This document shows positions 37,437-47,518 of a DNA stretch of 64,000 bases, in pieces. The stretch lies in NCBI GenBank assembly GCA_028023455.1, contig JAQFVV010006352.1:1756204-1820203 (forward strand). Reading direction: 5' to 3'. Made by a program: the position numbers and the translations under genes. Origin of the DNA: Epiperipatus broadwayi (lineage: Eukaryota > Onychophora > Udeonychophora > Euonychophora > Peripatidae). The notes beneath the pieces are model-generated. The model was not told where the DNA came from. It ran no database searches and saw only the letters and a list, made by a program, of their open reading frames with translations. Position 1 is the first letter of the stretch. Each line of letters opens with the position of its first letter.

Positions 37437-37775
37437 GCTTTGGATCTGAGAGCACTGCATCTAGATCTTAGGATGTAATGCAACCCTCCAGCAAACACCT
37501 TTTATCCTATTTAACTACAAAACTATGAGTCTTAAACTGAAAACATCTTAATGTTTTCAATTCAAGCCCATCAGCTTATATAGTTATATGGGTCTGAACC
37601 CAGTTCAGTTCCTATACATTTTGGTGTCTTTGGTTCTTTAATAACCATATCCACCAATATCCTATTATGCAGGATTGGTTTTAAGCCAATAAACATCACA
37701 TGACCACCATCTCTTATGCTTGTGTATAACTGTTGTTAAAACAGGCAAAACTCACTATATGTATGCCACACACAG

Positions 37776-37799
37776 CAAGCCAAAAACTAGTCTGGGGAT
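37776..37799 (+). ncRNA. Partial hammerhead motif, F1 copy d
   Basis: Only the 3' half remains: GCC, AAAA in place of GAAA, CTAG, triplet GTC ending at 37,792, then TGGGGA. The inversion junction cuts it in stem II. Confidence 0.45.
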
Positions 37800-38210
37800 A
37801 TTGGATGAGTAGGCACTAGATGTGGATTTTATGCCCAAGCCTTCTGGCATCCATTGATTACTCTAGCTTGCTGTGTGTGGCATATGTATAGTGAGTTTTG
37901 CCTGTTTTAACAACAGTTATACACAAGCATAAGAGATGGTGGTCATGTGATGTTTATTGGCTTAAAACTAATCCTGCCTAATAGAATATTGGTGGCTATG
38001 GTTATTAAAGAACCAAAGACACCAAAATGTATGGGAACTGAACTGGGTTCAGACCCATATAACTATATAAGCTGATGGGCTTGAATTGGAAACATTAAGA
38101 TGTTTTCAGTTTAAGACTCATAGTTTTGTAGTTAAATGGAGATAAAAGGTGGTTGCTGGAGGGTTGCATTAGATCCTAAGATCTAGATGCAGTGCTCTCA
38201 GAATCAAGAC

Positions 38211-38252
38211 TCCTCACTGATGAAGGCCACAAGGCAGAAACTAGTCTGGGGA
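38211..38252 (+). ncRNA. Hammerhead ribozyme motif, F1 copy e
   Basis: Stem I TCCTCA (38,211-38,216) pairs with TGGGGA (38,247-38,252). Core CTGATGA is at 38,217-38,223 and GAAA at 38,237-38,240. CTAG follows, then triplet GTC ending at 38,246. A C-to-G change in stem II leaves an alternative GCC/GGC register with a 4-nt loop. Confidence 0.6.
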
Positions 38253-38511
38253 TATTGGATGAGTAGGCAATAGATGGGGTTTTTATGCACAAGCCTTCTG
38301 GCATCCATTGATTACTCTAGCTTGCTGTGTGTGGCATACGTATAGTGAGTTTTGCCTGTTTTAATAAAAAATTTCAAATATTTGAAAAAAATTAATACAA
38401 ACAAACTTTTTTTTACTTTTTTTATTAACTACAATATTTCATTTTACATTTTTTATATATATTTTAATCATTACCGCTAGTGTTTGTTTGTAAACTGGAA
38501 AGAAATCAGAT

Positions 38512-38610
38512 TCGATGTGATGTGATGTTGCTTCTCCTTAAACAAAGTCAAGAATCTCTCAGCAATTATGCCCAGAGAAACCTGTTAGCCACTTTATTTT
38601 TATTCATGAT
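38512..38610 (-). mobile_element. LINE-D family 3' terminal fragment
   Basis: The reverse complement reads AGGTTTCTCTGGGCATAATT, GCTGAGAGATTC, AAGGAGAAG and CATCACATCACATC, matching the LINE-D 3' UTR at 36.87-36.95 kb. It is a severely 5'-truncated insertion within the Tigger-like element. Confidence 0.75.
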
Positions 38611-39124
38611 GTGATGTACAACTAGTGCCACTTTCAGTCTTGTGCTGTGTTAAAGGTTTTCTGTTTCTATATTAAAAAAATTAGATCGAAATCAAAACAA
38701 AAAGATTATACATTATCATTAGAAAGATTATTTTCAGTTTATAAAATCTTCGTTTTTTATTTTAAAAATCTAAAAGATTATTTATTTCTGTTATATATAA
38801 CAAAATATATGTTTAAAAGTTTAATTTTTTAAAAATATTTATTGCGTTAGTTTTATATGCACATATAAATCTATTATTATTATTTACTCATTAGTAAAAA
38901 TAGATTATTTACATACAGCTTCAGGCCAAATTCACATTAGCTGCTAATATAATGATATATTTTTGAAAAAAAAAAAGTATTTCAAGTGAATATACGTTAT
39001 TAATAATTTAAATTTCTTGATATCTACTAAATATAGTGAAATATGAAAGATATTAAAAAGAAACATGAATCGCATAACTTCAAAATCGCATTAAAATAAT
39101 CTGCATAAAACGAGACCCAGGTGT

Positions 39125-40364
39125 ATATATATATAATCAAATGTTTATCATCAGTTATTTAAATATATATATATATTGTTGACTTTATTACTAAAACTGT
39201 CAGTTTTTAATAAAGGAAAAGAAATTGTCAGACTACTTTTAAACATGAGTTTGTTTTATTATTATAATTAACTTATATATTACTATTTCATATACATACT
39301 GGAACTTTTGTACATATTTAATCCATATGTTTTTGTTTTTAAATAAATGCATTATAGTAGATTAAAATATTATTATTTATATATGTATGTATTATTGTCA
39401 ATATTTAAAAGCAAAATTCATCTTAATAGTAAGGTAGAAATTATTTATTACTGACATTTATTTCTATTTGACTCTAATTGATCACATAATCGAATTTTGT
39501 GTTATTTTTGTGGAAACAGTAAAATGGCAGGAATTAAAAGCATTTTTTATATATAATTTTTGATGGAATTCTATAGAAAGCATCTTATTGTTTTTAGAAC
39601 TTACTGGGTATATCCATTAAAATTAGTTTTACACTTAACTGCTCTATGTTAAAACAAGCAATTGCAAGTTTGAGTAATCACTGGGCATTAGATGATAATG
39701 TCTACTAAGTCTTGATTAATTTTCAGATGGATAATTTACTTCCAAAGCATCTCTACTTTTTAACTATCTAAATAATGACCTGAAATTCAAACACTCTAAC
39801 ATTTTGAACTTTATTTAATATGTTTAATCTAGTACTAAGATACGCAATTATATATTTTAGTAACCCCAGTTAAAAGTTGATTATAGATTCCTTTGACATC
39901 CTATGAAGTATGATGTACCTATGATGTATACCAAACAAAAATCATCAATGTTCCATTCTACTTTCACTATCGGTATGAATAAACATAGTCCACTTTTTTT
40001 CAAAATTTTATTATAAAAGCATGCACAACCAACATGCATCAAATAATATTGCCAAACAAATTTTTATATAAAGATCAAATATCTAAAAATTAATTTATAG
40101 TTACAACAATATTTTAGTATTTTTTCAGTTTTTCATCGAGTTAGTTTAGAGTACGAGTTTTGGAATCAAATTCAGCTTCTACATATATAAAAATCTGACA
40201 TGCATACATTCAAATCAATATGTTATATCTGATTACTTATCTCCAATCACTTTTTCGAAACTGGTTACCAAAGATTCTTAACAACATGATTTAAAACATA
40301 TATCAAGTAATCTGATCATTTTGTGTAATTATTCTTTGTATTATTTTAATATTTATATATTGAT
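39125..40364. other. A/T-rich DNA, nothing recognised
   Basis: No gene or repeat family was identified between the Tigger-like element and RTE-1. Confidence 0.45.
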
Positions 40365-40375
40365 AACTCATTTAT

Positions 40376-41420
40376 TGGTCAATTGCTACTTTTTTTTGCA
40401 GTTTTCAAAAGTGTATCAGTTATTTTCATATTAATTTCATTTAAATCTGAATCATGTTCAAAATCTACTAATGCTTGAAACGAATTTGTAAGTTCTAATT
40501 TAAATTCATTAGAATGTTTCTGAAGATTAGGAATATCAACTGTGAATATTGTTTTTCGTAATAATTTTTGCCTCTCTAGCTTTGCATTAACACTATCTTA
40601 CATTTTACTAATCGATGATCACTTCCTGCGTTAAATTTATTAAGAACGTTACAATCTTGAAATATGTATATTCTGTTAGTCAAAATATAATCCAATTCTG
40701 CTGTACCTTCATTTGGATGCTTCCATGTCCATTTCCTTTTAACATTTTTCTGAAAAAAAGAATTCATAATATAAAGTTTTTTTTTTTCTGAAAACTTCAC
40801 GAGTCTATGTCCTCTCTCATTTCTATTACCACAACCAAAATTATCTACAGCGTTTTCATCTTTCATTTGTTTACCAATTCTAACATTAAAGTCTCCCATA
40901 ACAATTTTAAAATGTTGCTTACTCTGATCAAAGGCCTTTTGTACAACCATATAAAAATCTTCTACTACTTCATCACTATGAGAACTTGTTGGAGTATAAA
41001 CCTGAATTATCTGCATTTGGTATCTGCTATTAAGTTGTATAACTAATCTTGCCACTCTGTCTGATACACCATCAATCTCAACAATGTTGTTCTTCCACCT
41101 TTTATTTATAATGAATCTTACTCCACTTGTATTTCTATTATTTGTGCCTTTATAATAGAATACATGTTCATTTTTAAATCAATTGTCTCTTCACCTTTTT
41201 GTCTAACTTCACAAAGTCCAATAAGGTCCCATTTAATATAAAACAGTTCTTCTAAATTTTGCAATCTTCCTTCACTTGAAAGTGATCTGCAGTTGTAAGA
41301 ACCTAAATAAAAAGTTGTCAACAAATGGAAGCCTGGGTTTGCAATCAGGGGATTCTTAGCACCCTCGTGGCTTCCAACCACTGCCATGGTTGGTGGCTTT
41401 ACAGTCCCCTGGAAATAAGG
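40376..41420 (-). pseudogene. RTE-1, inverted 5' half: APE endonuclease
   Basis: The minus strand from 41,387 reads LGSYNCRSLSSEGRLQNLEE and WDLIGLCEVR, the start of the RTE nuclease with its catalytic Glu. After one frameshift it gives IQVYTPTSSHSDEVVEDFY, FKIVMGDFNVRIG (GDFN), WTWKHPNEGTAELDYILTNR and NAGSDHRLVKCKI (SDHR catalytic His block). The domain nicks target DNA. It lies in the opposite orientation to the rest of the same element, and its 5' start is adjacent to the RT half at 41,465. Confidence 0.9.
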
Positions 41421-41464
41421 GCCATGATTTATTTTTGTCTGTCACAATTGTATAATTATTAGGA

Positions 41465-43339
41465 AATTTATGTAGATTATTAGAGAATTTATCAAGAAAA
41501 GAAGGAATATGAAGATATATAAAAATGATGCATTAAAAAGCATTGAATATCTCGAATTTTGTAAAATGGTGAGTGAAAAAGTTGAAAATGATATAGGAAA
41601 GTGTAACTGTGAAATAATAAGGAAAGCTGTAGAAAAGAATAAAAGTCTCAAGAGTGTAAAACAACATTTTGGTATTAGTAGGAAATTTATATCTGCAATA
41701 AGAAAAAAAGATGGAATTATTACTAAAAAGAGAGATGACATCATGAAATGGGTAGAAGACTTTTATCAAGAATTATATAGTAATAACAAACAACTACCTC
41801 CTATGTGTATTACATCTTCCGAATTGCCCAGAATTTTAAATGAAGAAGTGAGACATGCAATTAAATGTATGAAGAAAGGAAAGGCTCCAGGTACTGATGG
41901 AATTATAACTGATATATTAAAAGAAGCAGGTGAAGAAATATAAATTTTTTTAGAAAAGTTATATACTAAATGTCTAAATGAGAAAGATGTACAGATGATT
42001 GGAAGAATGCAGTATTAATATTAATATTTAAAAACGGTGATAAAGAAGCTATTAAAAGTTACAGACCTATCAGCTTTTTATCAGTTTTATACAAAATTTT
42101 TACCAAGATAATTGCAAGTCATCTACAGACATCACTGGATTTCCACCAACCAAGAGAACAAGCTGGATTTAAAAGTGATTTTAGTACAGTAGATCATATC
42201 CAAGTATTGAGAGAAGTTATAGAAAGGACAAATTAATATGAATTGTCATTATGTTTTGGATTTGTAGATTATGAAAAGGCATTTGATTCTATAAACATTT
42301 CTTCAGTGATTAAACCATCAGATCATCAAGGTATAGATCCAGTATATTGTCATATTTTAAAGGCTATTTATAAAAATGCAACATCAACAATTAGATTATA
42401 TAATGATACTGGGAAAGTCAATATTGAGAAGGGTATAAGACAGGGTGATTCTATATCTCCAAAACTCTTTACAGCAGTGCTGCAAGAAGTATTTTGTGGA
42501 TTAAAATGGGAAGCTAAAGGAGTGAAAGTAAATGGAGATTATTTGTTGTTTAGATTTTTCAGATGATGTAGTTGTTTTTGCAAATAATTCTTTAGAGCTG
42601 CAGGAAATGTTGCAAGGGTTATCAGATGAAAGTAGGAAAGTAGGACTAAAGAAATGTTAAAAAGACTAAAGTAATTTTTAACGGATTTTTTCAAAGTATG
42701 AAAATTAAGATTGATTATGATGAGTTAAAAGAAGTTAACAGTTACAAATACCTTGGTCAGATTATTAACACATATGAAAACATAATGGATGAAATTAATC
42801 ATAGAATTAAACTTAGTTGGAGTGCTTTTGGTAGAAATAACTTGATACTAAAAGGAAATATGCCTATGTGTTTGAAAAGGAAAGTTTTTAATAAAAATGT
42901 TTTACCAGTTCTTACTTATGAATATGAGACTGGACACTTAATAGAAGGGCAATACTGAGACTTCAGACCATCAAAGAAGTATGGAGAGATCCATGTTGGG
43001 AGTAACAAGAAGAGAAACAAGAAGAGATCGAAAACGCAATATATGCGTAAGACAACAAACAGGTATTACTGACCTCATTGAAAAAATTAAAAGTCTGAAG
43101 TGGAATTGGGCTGGACATATTGCTAGAAGAGATGATAATAGATGGACGACTGAAATCTTAAACTGGATTCCAAGAGACTGTAAAAGACTCAGAAAGAGAC
43201 CACATGTGAGATGGATGGATAAAATAAGAAAGTGTGCAGGGGTGAGGTGGAGAAGAGAAGTTAAATTTTGGAGATGGATTGAACTTGGAGAGACCGTCAT
43301 CCTGCAGTGGATTGGTAATGGTTGATGATGATGATGATA
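41465..43339 (+). pseudogene. RTE-1, reverse transcriptase half and 3' tail
   Basis: Plus strand: ALKSIEYLEFCKMVSEKVEN, GKAPGTDGIITDIL, then after a frameshift RPISFLSVLYK and HQPREQAGFK, FVDYEKAFDSI (first catalytic Asp), GIRQGDSISPKLFTAVLQEV, FSDDVVVFAN (catalytic motif in another frame), KYLGQIINTYENIMDEINHR and WNWAGHIARRDDNRW. It ends in GATGATGAT units. About four frame breaks. AACTCATTTAT at 40,365-40,375 and AACGCATTTAT at 43,340-43,350 may be a target duplication with one mismatch, enclosing both halves. Confidence 0.9.
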
Positions 43340-43349
43340 AACGCATTTA

Positions 43350-44373
43350 TAGTTTTGTAACGTTTAAATATATATAATAAATTAAAATAAAAATTATTTA
43401 ACATTTCTCATTACACAAGATTCTTCAAATATTACTAAACATTTTTATGTTTTTATTAATACACAAAATTCTGGCTAAATTTTTGACTTCCTGGATAAAC
43501 AAAAAAAAAAAAAAATATGAAGTCACTTTCTGCTCAAAATAAAAAAAATAAAGACAAATTCATTTTGTATCTTTATTACTTATTTTCACAAATCTTATAA
43601 ACTTTTATTGCTAAAACATCTATTGAAACTAAATAAAACATTTTCTTTCATTCACTATATAGGGATAAATTGGCTTTAACAATCTTTTCTAAAAAAAATT
43701 ATTATATCGAGTTGAGCTTGCTAAATGATTTATAGTGATACTTTGAACTGTTTCCCATTCTGGTTTTACTCTGTAACGATAATAATTGGATACCCTCTTA
43801 CTTATGACTATTTTGATTAGTTACTTGAAAAAAATGACGCCTGACTAAAATTAAAAAAAAATATCTATCCCAAATTTGAACCCGAAACATGAACACGCAG
43901 ATATATTAACTATAGACCACGAGGCATATATATCTATAAGAAAAAAAAATTCTTCTCATTTATATACAATTGCAGATCAATTGAATGCATTAAAAATAAT
44001 CTATTTGAAAGTAAACCGCCAAGAATAAATTGTTTCAATTTTTATTTCTACTCAGTCGAATCAATGGATGTGAAAAAAAAAAATATATAAATGAGTTAAT
44101 TCTCTACGCAAAGGTATTTATTACTACGTCATAATATTTATAATCATCGATAAAACATTTATTATTATTTGTCTTTACATTCATTTATTTAAGTATCTCA
44201 ATATTTAGATCTAGATCATAAACTTTGATTATTTATTTGAAAAAACAAACATATCGAATACATATAAATATGTAGACTATGTACCTATATATGTGTACAC
44301 ATAAATATAAACGTACATTTGTAAATATGCATATACACAATAGGTGTTTGTATATACAATTTTGCGAAAAAAT
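43350..44373. other. Upstream region of the 44.4 kb gene
   Basis: No repeat or coding sequence was recognised. A TACGTCA half-CRE occurs near 44,125. The RTE-1 insertion ends about 1.1 kb before the start codon. Confidence 0.4.
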
Positions 44374-44387
44374 AAATGACGTCATTT
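44374..44387. promoter_or_regulatory. CRE/ATF-type palindrome
   Basis: A 14-bp perfect palindrome centred on TGACGTCA (44,377-44,384), with AAA and TTT sides, 64 bp upstream of the ATG. TGACGTCA is the consensus site for CREB/ATF factors. Its place right before a likely first exon supports a promoter role; use is inferred. Confidence 0.5.
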
Positions 44388-44423
44388 ATATCTAGTATAT
44401 TTACTTAAACTTATCATTTTATC

Positions 44424-44431
44424 TATAAAAG
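44424..44431 (+). promoter_or_regulatory. TATA-like box
   Basis: TATAAAAG lies only 18 bp before the ATG at 44,449. Normal TATA-to-start spacing would put the transcript start just after that ATG. So either a more upstream TA-rich element (44,385-44,403) is used, or this match is incidental. Confidence 0.3.
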
Positions 44432-44448
44432 TCGAACATGAATTCAAA

Positions 44449-44659
44449 ATGGCAGTGTTTTTGAATTCTATTATAATATTAACTCTTTTTCAAATTACTT
44501 ATTTTAAAATAGGTAATGGGGTTAATACTCCATTGTTCGTTTGTTCGGAAAACGATTGTTGGAATAAACCCTGTCCAATAATCACATCTTGTCCGAATGG
44601 AAGAATAGTTTCACGAGGTGATTTATGCGGTTGCTGTGATCTCTGTAGAACATATCAGG
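44449..44659 (+). CDS. First coding exon of a secreted cysteine-rich protein (partial gene)
   Basis: The exon encodes 70 residues. Residues 4-19 form a hydrophobic signal-peptide core (SIIILTLFQITYF), with probable cleavage around 23-27. The mature part has eight cysteines at 32, 37, 42, 48, 60, 62, 63 and 66: spacing C-x4-C-x4-C-x5-C-x11-C-x-CC-x2-C. The CGCCxxC end with a preceding CPNG resembles the small domains of IGFBP-N-like and fungal-protease-inhibitor-like secreted proteins; a function cannot be assigned. The open frame stops shortly after a good splice donor (CAGG then GTAAGA, GT at 44,660), so the exon probably ends at 44,659 in phase 1. Later exons were not found. An ATG at 44,438 opens only an 8-codon frame. 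Confidence 0.65.
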
Positions 44660-44859
44660 GTAAGAAGATTTAGAGTGGCTTCATTATTTAATATTATAAC
44701 AACATATTGCGATGAAATAAAATGGTTAAAATAAAAATTAATAATAACGCATTCTTTTACTAATCAACGCGTACATATCTACTCACTATATATGTGTCTA
44801 TAAGTTACTTTGAAGTGATTAGATTAACATCTTTATAATAAAGGCTACACTTTTGTCAA

Positions 44860-44930
44860 GCATTGGTGGCCTAGCGGTTAGCATAGCTGCCTTCCAAGCA
44901 GCTGTCCCGGATTCGCTTCCCGGTCAATGC
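44860..44930 (+). tRNA. tRNA-Gly(TCC)-like sequence, probably a pseudogene or SINE
   Basis: A cloverleaf can be drawn: acceptor GCATTGG/TCAATGC (one G-T), A-box-like TGGCCTAGCGGTTAGC, anticodon stem GCTGC/GCAGC with loop CTTCCAA (anticodon TCC), and B-box-like GATTCGCTTCC. The T-loop has C where A is nearly invariant, and the T stem has an A/C mismatch. It shares its anticodon arm, B box and a TTTGAYATAT trailer with the repeats at 8.46 and 57.31 kb, so a tRNA-derived repeat is likelier than a working gene. Confidence 0.45.
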
Positions 44931-44939
44931 TTTGACATA

Positions 44940-46278
44940 TATATATATAAAGGTTACACTTATTATTTTAATTTAGTTATTTTGTATATTCTTAGAAAAT
45001 TTAATCAATCTAAGAATCCATTGATTTACAACTAGATAAAAGATTTAAATTTTGCAAAAAAAAAAAAAAAGGGTATGTTTTATATATATTTGAAATAAAT
45101 CCTGATTAAAAAGATTAGCTATTGCAAGGAAAAATCCCCCACTCCTCTGTGGTTAACTCATTTAGATATTCTTTCTGTTATAATCAAGATTTAGTTTCTC
45201 ATATTATAATCTCTATAAATACTGAAAATAAAATTATTTTACATCAAAAACACACAGGTAAGAATTATGATAATAATAATTTCTGTTTTATTATTTACTG
45301 ACGGATATTAAATATTTATCCATTATTTGATACTTACCTTGATGTATAATTAGCTTAGTGGCAAAATATCTTCTGAGAAAAAATGGATTCAATTTCTAAT
45401 TAAAGATAAATATATATAAAACTATCACTATGATTGGTGAAATAAAAATGTAGTACTAAAGTATTCATTAGAGCAATATGTTACTCATAATATATCAGCG
45501 GATTTCAATTATATTTAACAGGGAAGGAGGACCCTTAAAATCATCTTAATAAAAAACAAGGTTATTATTAATACTTTGAGGCCATTAATATTTGTCTTGG
45601 AATAAAAAAAAGATGAATACCTTTGATAGATATATGGTCAATCCTCCATAAAAAAATTGAATGAATAACATTAGTTACCAGCAACTAAAATAGTTATTTA
45701 TTAATTTACTAATCAGTTTTGGATATTCAGTTGGATTAACTATGTTGATATCAAAAAAAACAACAACAATGTTTTTCAATATAGATTCAAATTTTAGGTT
45801 TTGGGTAAAGCACACTTAAAATGTTAAAAATCTTATTGTTTGTGTACCTATTCTCTTAACTGCTTACTATTTTTAATCCATGATGAATAGTAGGTATATT
45901 GGTTTTAAATACCATTATCTAAACCAAAAATAAATCTTATTTTTATAATGTTTTGTTTATCTGTAATCAGGCTGTTTTAAATCAGCTGCCTTATTTAACA
46001 GAGCAAATAAATTTGTTTTTATGAATCATTATTGACTTAAAAGAATATTTGTTATTATAAACATTGCTTTATACTGAAAAAAAAACAAACATTTACAGCA
46101 TATAAAATTAAGTAACTAAACATTGAATATATGAACTATAAAATTTAAATTAGAAATAAAATTAAATTTAATGGTTAATTTAGAAACCTTGGGGTTTTTT
46201 ATTTTATTTTGTAAGAACACATTTGAACGTGTAAACATTTTAGTTGTAAACCTTGTGACTTGCATTCTTGAAAATAAG
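44940..46278. other. A/T-rich DNA, possible intron of the 44.4 kb gene
   Basis: It follows the splice donor at 44,660. No second exon with a matching phase and cysteine pattern was identified. Confidence 0.35.
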
Positions 46279-46539
46279 GTGCTTGTCTTATAGCTAAAGA
46301 TGCCATTAGATGGCGCCATTTTCACACTAAAACTATAAAATATGAACATTCACGGGCTGTTGATTTTAATAATTTTTCTGTGCTTTTTTATAATGCGAAA
46401 ATAAAAACAAAACAAAATTGTCTTTTTTAAATATTATTTTTTATTAACGTATACAATTTAAATGACAATAATAAATGCAAAATAAAATCAACAAATTACA
46501 ATTTGATTCGTGTTTTTTATATGTATACTTTTTAAATTG

Positions 46540-46645
46540 TGTTAAGGCTTTTTTTTTATCAATTTTCTATAGGATAGTTTTTTACTTGTGTTACTGCTTT
46601 TTTTTTTTATCAATTTTTTATCGGATATTTTTTTACTTGTGTTAT
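46540..46645. repeat. Tandem duplication, about 50-bp unit
   Basis: Two consecutive units of GTGTTA..., a long T run, ATCAATTTT, TATxGGATA and TTTTTTACTT, plus the start of a third. Confidence 0.75.
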
Positions 46646-46711
46646 GATTTTTTTTGTTGTTGTTTAACTAAAAAATAATAATCGTAATAAAAGTAAAAGT
46701 TGTTACTGTTA

Positions 46712-46834
46712 GATTTAGGGTTAGTTTTAGGATTAGGTTTAGGGTTAGTTTTAGGGTTAGTTTAGGGTTAGGTTTAGGGTTTTTAGGGTTAGTTTAGGGT
46801 TAGGTTTAGGGTTAGGATTAGTTTTAGGGTTAGT
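46712..46834 (+). repeat. Degenerate interstitial telomere-like repeats
   Basis: About 120 bp of TTAGGG, TTTAGGG and TTTTAGGG units with occasional TTAGGAT variants. Unit lengths are mixed and non-telomeric DNA lies on both sides, so this is an interstitial block and not a chromosome end. Confidence 0.85.
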
Positions 46835-47518
46835 GTTCTGTTGTTTGTAATGTAAAATAAAAAAATTCAAAATCGTAACTGTAATCGGACAAAAGAAAGA
46901 AACTCAAACTTTTTTAAACAACAACAAACACATACAAATGTCTTCTTTACTTATTAAACATGTTTATAATATTTGCTTTTTATGAAATTTACAAAAAAAC
47001 CTATATATTTGGACTTTTCTTACTGGATATTTTTTTCGTACCGCTCTTTTTTACTTCAAAAATATACAGACAGTAGAATCTTCTTTGTCTCGTGGAATGT
47101 ACTAACATTACGTTACCTAATTGCAACTCAATAAAAACATAGATCTTTAACATTTTCCCAAATAAAAGTTCAATACAGTATGTTGTAAAAAGTCTTATAA
47201 TTATTGCTTTAAAAAATCTGATCATTTCAATAGTTTAAAATAAAAAAAAATCCAATGAAAACAACATTTCAATACAATTCAAATACAAACTCTCTCATCA
47301 AGCCTTAATTATTTTATAAATTGTGCGAATTCGGATAAATGTATTTGCTGCTATGCAACATACATGCTGTACTGCAACGTGACATAGTGGCTTTTACAAA
47401 AAAAAAAGTTGAATAAAAAAAATTGGGAAAAGGAAACCAGTTTTTTGTTTTTTTTTAGGAGAAAAACCGGACTGGCCCCACGCCATAGAGTGGCATCTTT
47501 AGCTAAAAGATGAGTACC

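Larger units (their letters stand above)
37232..38361 (+). mobile_element. F1 element (38 kb), inverted copy plus tandem dimer
   Basis: Left arm 37,232-37,776 (minus) and right arm 37,777-38,361 (plus) are reverse complements over most of their length. The right arm has a partial hammerhead at its start and a full one at 38,211-38,252; cleavage sites after 37,792 and 38,246 give a 454-bp monomer. The element ends 115 nt after the second site at the family 3' end (GCCTGTTT). The 13-bp direct repeat TAATAAAAAATTT lies at 37,219-37,231 and 38,362-38,374, flanking the whole structure. No coding capacity: a 73-codon frame at 37,250 spans repeat sequence only. Confidence 0.87.
37025..39123. mobile_element. 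Tigger/pogo-like DNA element ends, carrying nested inserts
   Basis: The left end CACCTGGGTCTCATTTTATG and right end CATAAAACGAGACCCAGGTG are near-exact inverted repeats flanked by TA-rich sequence. The right end read inward (CTCGTTTTATGCAG, TTTTAATGCGATTTTG) resembles the Tigger TIR pattern of repeated GTTTTA/TGCG blocks. No transposase was found, so it is non-autonomous or gutted. It hosts the F1 insertion (37,232-38,361) and a LINE 3' fragment (38,512-38,610). Confidence 0.6.
46279..47518. mobile_element. TIR element carrying telomere-like repeats
   Basis: Left terminus 46,279-46,316 and right terminus 47,481-47,518 are inverted repeats sharing TAGCTAAAGATGCCA and ATGGCG with scattered differences. 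Inner flanks are also partly inverted (TTGTTGTTTAA near 46,659 and TTAAACAACAACAAAC near 46,914). The telomere-like run at 46,712-46,834 lies between them. No transposase frame and no clear target duplication were found. Confidence 0.5.

Noticed and set aside
37250-37471. 73-codon frame (similarly 58,266-58,559 and 58,841-59,023)
   Set aside because: These lie in F1 repeat sequence. The shared peptide similarity comes from repeat identity, not coding constraint.
44853-45035. 60-codon frame overlapping the tRNA-like sequence
   Set aside because: It reads through the tRNA-derived repeat and into A/T-rich DNA, with no protein features.
46712-46834. Chromosome end
   Set aside because: Units are mixed and degenerate, and ordinary sequence continues on both sides.
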